From the NCBI GenBank assembly GCA_900095095.1, contig FMBT01000052.1:1-46821 (forward strand): 46,821 bases of DNA. Reading direction: 5' to 3'. Of the stretch, positions 44,401-46,821 are shown in pieces (positions within the stretch are counted from its first letter, which is position 1; each line of letters opens with the position of its first letter). The translations under genes and the position numbers were made by a program. The notes beneath the pieces were generated by a model, which was not told where the DNA came from, did not search any database, and saw only the letters and a list, made by a program, of their open reading frames with translations. This stretch comes from Fragilariopsis cylindrus CCMP1102 (lineage: Eukaryota; Bacillariophyta; Bacillariophyceae; Bacillariales; Bacillariaceae).

Positions 44401-44481
44401 CATCGTATTGTCCCGTGCAGTACGTATGGCTGAACGACAAATTTCGTTTCCAGTTGTATCGGAAATGATTTTGTAGGTCAT
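41449..44481 (-). CDS. Copia-like reverse transcriptase/RNase H ORF
   Basis: 1,010 codons, uninterrupted. After a Lys/Asp-rich linker, RT begins near residue 420 (KEALEFDERNGNHKWQEANV). It includes WATDIGNAYLEAKTTEKV (first catalytic Asp, about residue 534), LYGLRLSGKAFNILLSDCL and the catalytic YVDDLCIVMENP (about residue 620). RNase H follows with YFDANLMHD (about 829), STTETATYGSEFLACRTC, AWGDNDAMI and KHWGYQ. This is the second half of a copia polyprotein; the first Met (MTYKIISDTTGNEICRSA) corresponds to the segment just after integrase in related elements, so the ATG is not a genuine start. All catalytic acidic residues that I can see are present. Confidence 0.9.
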   Translation of the reverse strand: MTYKIISDTTGNEICRSAIRTARDNTMKNLREDPVTVDKDLFNVENILSPAEDIANNKLKEVTSGNTFNDFDESAISKDIEIQLQAELDARFNDSNEQQTGHFKTASPKRASPTGPQRHVKQKRLSDLNPLDKTKDKGLRRSSRHKPLQNLNVKGVTTLLTQVNNTDINHPTNPQPSTATRQQVLKQRDTSIKEQLDSFVYLRENGENEYLLGKEFEFPLKDENGNAILGDDGKPLVAIAPPPSDLVGRVFLTKPDERGEVNRARVVELIKDFEGKVEKDMNLIKFKLNYDHSSQEDIMSYNEILDYIEREQNNEDGHHWKFRTILGHVHTPVGHKDRMGSDYNVRTAWETGAISVEPLDFLAKDIPVDLAIYAKKFDLLELEGWKRFKRIANRDKHIRRLVKQAKLRSFRVTPKYKYGFSIPRNYKEALEFDERNGNHKWQEANVLEHAQLTDYAVFKNKGEFHDAKIPEGYRKIKVHTIFDVKHDGRHKARVVANGNLTDTPLESVYSGVVSLRGLRTCIFLGELNGMTPWATDIGNAYLEAKTTEKVCIKAGPEFGELQGNLLIIDKALYGLRLSGKAFNILLSDCLRDLGFYPSKAESSIFMRKCPTRDVYEYVATYVDDLCIVMENPREFLNQLSSAPYNFKLKGSGEVNFHLGCGFERDSDGVLCMDPSRYIDKMEDAYKQYFKELPNQKHRSPLVKGDHPELDVTEFLDQDGIEIYQSLIGAMQWAISIGRWDIQSAVMSLSSFRAQPRKGHLERIKRIYGFLCKFRHFKLRFRVDEPDYSGIPPMPPYDWSHSVYGNPTEDIPKDAPTPLGKRIVLTHYFDANLMHDVLSGKAVTGVVHFYNKTPVDWYSKKQSTTETATYGSEFLACRTCFEQIIDHRQYLRYLGVPVGDEDYAWGDNDAMINSATIPDAKLHKRHNILSFHFVRSLIASGFINLQHIKSESNIADILTKHWGYQSTYELIRPIFHFGGNTAALYFDDTLEVDRHITESELAEIVTTNGEC

Positions 44482-44752
44482 CTTGTTACCATATGTTCGA
44501 GATTCCTACCCATCGACCTCTCATTTCTTTGGACTTACTTGGGAAATGCTGTTCTGATTCATCAACGAGATAATAAACAGGTTCCCAAAAATAGAAGTAT
44601 AGCAGAGGGCTAATATCAGTCATTTGAAATGTTGCGATTTGTAGTGGGCTCTTGTTTCCCTCTCCGATGTTTGGATCAACACAATTGTTGAGGCAGAATA
44701 TAACATAGATAATGCTAGAAACCAAACGTAGGGAGGGCACCGCTGCGGTCCA
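44482..44752 (-). pseudogene. Integrase-RT junction with three frame breaks
   Basis: The sequence between the integrase ORF and the RT ORF is recognisably continuous with copia integrase C-terminal sequence (RYTNRVMDRSGA, PPYVWFLAL, YVIFCLNN, DISPLLYFYFWEPVYYLVDE, KEMRGRWVGIS). The frame changes near 44757, 44740 and 44715, each consistent with one missing base. Confidence 0.75.
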
Positions 44753-45385
44753 TTACTCGGTTGTGTACCGTTTGACAGTTTGCCATCGATTTTCAGCATA
44801 GTTTTGGTGCTGATATTTGGATTCGCATTGCCATAATGAAATACAAATGTCTCGAAGGTACACTGCGTTTTTCCATCCTCGATACATAGGAGCATTATCT
44901 GCTACTAGTCCAGTGGGACATCCTCTTTGACGGACACGATCTTGGAAGCAAAGTAGAAAGTCTTCAGCATTCTGATGTTTTACTTTGTATGCATCGGTGA
45001 GTTTTGATTTTCGTCCCACGAAGATATGTGCACATTTCTCACCACCGTTGCATGCAGGAGTATCTGAATAGATCATGTCGGTGGCATCGTCTTCATCACG
45101 GCGTTTGAGATTCGCAGAAGGATTAGGTGATTTGAACATCTTGTGCAGATATGAGGCTGGGGGTAGTTTCATATTTTGAGTTGTATGCTTGAAGGTAGCT
45201 TTAACAACAGAAGCAGGTAGATGTGCAAAGTACTTCCTTTTGGATTCATAATCGATGACCGTGGGTACAGAATATCTTGGTGTAAGAGGATTCATTACAT
45301 TAGCAATGTCGGTAGCATTAATGTCATATTGTTCATAATAATCGAGTCTTCCTTGATAGATTAGACGTTGAGTAGATTCATCCAT
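44753..45385 (-). CDS. Copia-like integrase fragment
   Basis: A 210-codon open frame with the integrase catalytic triad in order: Asp in DMIYSDTPACN, Asp in LVADNAPMYRGW and Glu in NYAENRWQTVKRYT. The N-terminal part has LPASVVKATFKHTTQNMKLP. It ends at a stop just after RYTTE where a one-base deficit breaks the polyprotein; the upstream frame joins the previous segment through EYWEDFLMDESTQR. Confidence 0.8.
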   Translation of the reverse strand: MDESTQRLIYQGRLDYYEQYDINATDIANVMNPLTPRYSVPTVIDYESKRKYFAHLPASVVKATFKHTTQNMKLPPASYLHKMFKSPNPSANLKRRDEDDATDMIYSDTPACNGGEKCAHIFVGRKSKLTDAYKVKHQNAEDFLLCFQDRVRQRGCPTGLVADNAPMYRGWKNAVYLRDICISLWQCESKYQHQNYAENRWQTVKRYTTE

Positions 45386-46418
45386 TAAAAAGTCTTCCCA
45401 GTATTCGTGTTCAGTCGGTCTGAAGGTAGATAAGTCATCAAGATACGAGGTGTCTGATATTGTATCTACGAATACTGTGGAGTCCTGGGTTATCTACTGA
45501 ATCGTAGAATAGTAGATCGTCCATCTTCATTTCTTCAATAACGTCGTCGATGATATTAGGTTGAAGTGGATGAGGATCCGTTGAAAAGAACTCGATGCCG
45601 TCTACCATTGTAGGGGATTCGTTATCATTGACCATATTATCAATAATTGGGATTGGTAAATCATTAGCTGTAACAGCAGATGGTTTCTTATCAATCAGTT
45701 CTTGTTTAGAGGCTGCAGCTTTGAGTCGTTTTTCTTTGATTCGGATACGGCGTTTGAGCTTACTTTTTCTAAGTCGAGGACATTCAATTTTCTCCCCATT
45801 GGAGTCATCGATTGGATCGTTCCATACAATTGTAGTTGGTTGCTTGAATTTATTAACTACAGGTTCATCATCACTTGAGGAATCTTCTTCATCACTGAGG
45901 AATCTTCTTCTTGAGCTCGACTTGTAAACCAGGCATAGATCCAACACTGTCATCATCGTCATGTTCAATTTCAACGGTTTGAACTGTTGCACGTATTGGT
46001 CTATGTTCTTGTTTAGAAAGATAGTCGTAATTAATATTACCTTCTTGATCGTAGAACTCGTTGATAGCGGACGTGGCATAGGAGGAAATTGCTTGAGCAT
46101 TTCTTCAGGTGTACGGCTATCGTCATTCAGATTAGGATTCCATTCGGCAGGTGAAGTAAACTGTACATGTGTAAGTCTTTAATTCATCATTGGTAGGATA
46201 CGTTTGGCGAATGTACGGTAATCCAGAGCGTATAGATAAAGGTAACTGATATCCGTCTGCAGTTTGAATACGTTGTGGTCCGCCATAGGCTGTCGCTGTA
46301 TCTCCAACGAGATTATTATGCGCTTGGAACTGACATTTCGAATGGATCGATTTTTCTTGTTCAGGTACATGAGCATATTGATGAAATATGGCTAGAATCT
46401 TGCCTCTGTTTGTAACAA
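45386..46418 (-). pseudogene. Copia-like gag/pol middle segment, multiply frame-shifted
   Basis: Recognisable parts in successive frames: CSVIVTNRGKILAIFHQYAH, QTADGYQLPLSIRSGLPYIR, HVQFTSPAEWNPNLND, TPEEMLKQFPPMPRPL, an acidic DEEDSSSDDEP spacer and SYLDDLSTFRPTEHEYWED. Frame changes fall near 46430, 46163, 46075, 45920 and 45475; at least one (46163) looks like an extra base rather than a missing one. A near-duplication of AGAAGATTCCTCAGTGATGA sits at about 45885-45915. Confidence 0.65.
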
Positions 46419-46821
46419 TTACAGAACAAAAGTTCCAAGTCTCTTGCCAGTCATTTGATGATCACCTGCAATACCTATATTGACACGTCGTCCGTCAGCA
46501 TTGTAAGACATGAGTCTCATATCTCTGCCTCCAATTCCACCATTAGCTCCGCCATCCATTAATGCGAGTGGTTCATTAAAGAATTTCGTTGCATTAACGG
46601 AGACGACGTAGTTGTCTTTGGAAGTATTTGGTAGATGACAATCGACTTGATCAAAACGATGATTGATTTTAGCCATAGCTGCCGTATATGCGATATGACC
46701 AACAACTTTACCATCTTTACCTATTACTGGTGTGGTTTTGTTGGCCATGAATCGACGTGGATCGGCTAAAGGCAGCTCAGTCTTCCTTGGTAATTCCTTC
46801 TTCTTGAGTATACCTTGATTG
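46419..46821 (-). CDS. Copia-like protease segment, open to the window edge
   Basis: The frame is open from the right edge to a stop at 46419. It carries LALMDGGANGGIGGRDMRL, the aspartic protease active site (Asp-Gly-Gly-Ala in place of the usual D-S/T-G-A), followed by RRVNIGIAGDHQMTGKRLGT. The N-terminal part continues beyond the window (NQGILKKKELPRKTELPLAD). Confidence 0.75.
   Translation of the reverse strand, partial: NQGILKKKELPRKTELPLADPRRFMANKTTPVIGKDGKVVGHIAYTAAMAKINHRFDQVDCHLPNTSKDNYVVSVNATKFFNEPLALMDGGANGGIGGRDMRLMSYNADGRRVNIGIAGDHQMTGKRLGTFVL

Larger units (their letters stand above)
40908..46821 (-). mobile_element. Copia-type (CoDi-like) LTR retrotransposon, partly decayed, truncated by the window edge
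   Basis: Read on the minus strand the order is protease, integrase, reverse transcriptase, RNase H, then LTR, the Ty1/copia arrangement. The sequence resembles the CoDi elements known from diatoms. The RT/RNase H part is one intact 1,010-codon ORF. The upstream gag/protease/integrase part needs many frame changes. The 5' LTR, primer-binding site and gag start lie beyond the right edge; the reading frame is open at 46821. Confidence 0.9.

Noticed and set aside
1-46821. CRISPR array, rRNA, prokaryotic operon or plasmid-type origin
   Set aside because: No regularly spaced repeats, rRNA segments or Shine-Dalgarno-linked gene sets; introns show that this is eukaryotic nuclear DNA.

Overview
The window looks like nuclear DNA of a diatom (a photosynthetic stramenopile). 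The genes are eukaryotic, with mostly short introns (about 75-260 nt, up to 445 nt) carrying GT..AG ends and frequent GTACGT/GTGCGT/GTGAGT donors. Two enzymes start with a signal-peptide-like stretch followed by a Phe at a plausible cleavage site, as in diatom plastid presequences. The right end is a Ty1/copia-type retrotransposon whose protein resembles the CoDi elements of diatoms. The species cannot be named from this sequence.

Layout, left to right. Positions 1-1427 hold no convincing gene. Positions 1428-4021 (-) encode MnmG/GidA, a tRNA wobble-uridine modification enzyme, in four exons but with four single-base frame breaks. Positions 5105-6830 (+) encode a J-domain protein fused to a multi-span membrane region. 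Positions 7237-9459 (-) encode a type I Hsp40 in seven exons; it ends in a CaaX box and keeps only two of the usual four zinc motifs. After a 202-bp Tc1/mariner-like MITE comes an unrecognised 860-residue acidic protein (11736-14318, +). Next are the MoaD sulfur carrier (14639-14908, -), the V-ATPase proteolipid c (15971-16635, +) and the AP-3 adaptor beta subunit (16908-21387, -).

Positions 21.6-26.2 kb are a transposon-decay zone: a 663-bp MITE-like element with TTAA target duplications, a degenerate repetitive ORF with an internal direct repeat, and uninterpretable sequence. Positions 26222-30098 (+) hold a large unrecognised protein with several frame breaks around one intact 779-codon ORF. 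Then come KAE1/OSGEP (30798-32232, +), a RibD-type reductase (32275-33315, -), a small ORF (33.35-33.76 kb), calmodulin (34102-35042, +), a TLC-like membrane protein (35512-36964, -) and a two-RRM, RGG/SR-type RNA-binding protein (38351-40320, -). From 40908 to the right edge lies the copia-like element in reverse orientation, with its 3' LTR, an intact RT/RNase H ORF and a badly broken gag/protease/integrase part.

Most genes are ordinary housekeeping functions: tRNA modification (MnmG, KAE1), proteostasis (two J proteins), endomembrane acidification and sorting (V-ATPase c, AP-3 beta), cofactor synthesis (MoaD, RibD reductase), Ca2+ signalling and RNA processing. They do not form a pathway cluster. 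The most interesting signals are a GTACAGTA motif upstream of many genes, the reduced zinc module of the Hsp40, the J-membrane fusion, the clustering of frame breaks at three loci, 14-15-bp poly-G/C tracts, and two MITEs with clear target-site signatures. Exon joins were worked out by hand from splice signals and reading frame; there is no transcript evidence.
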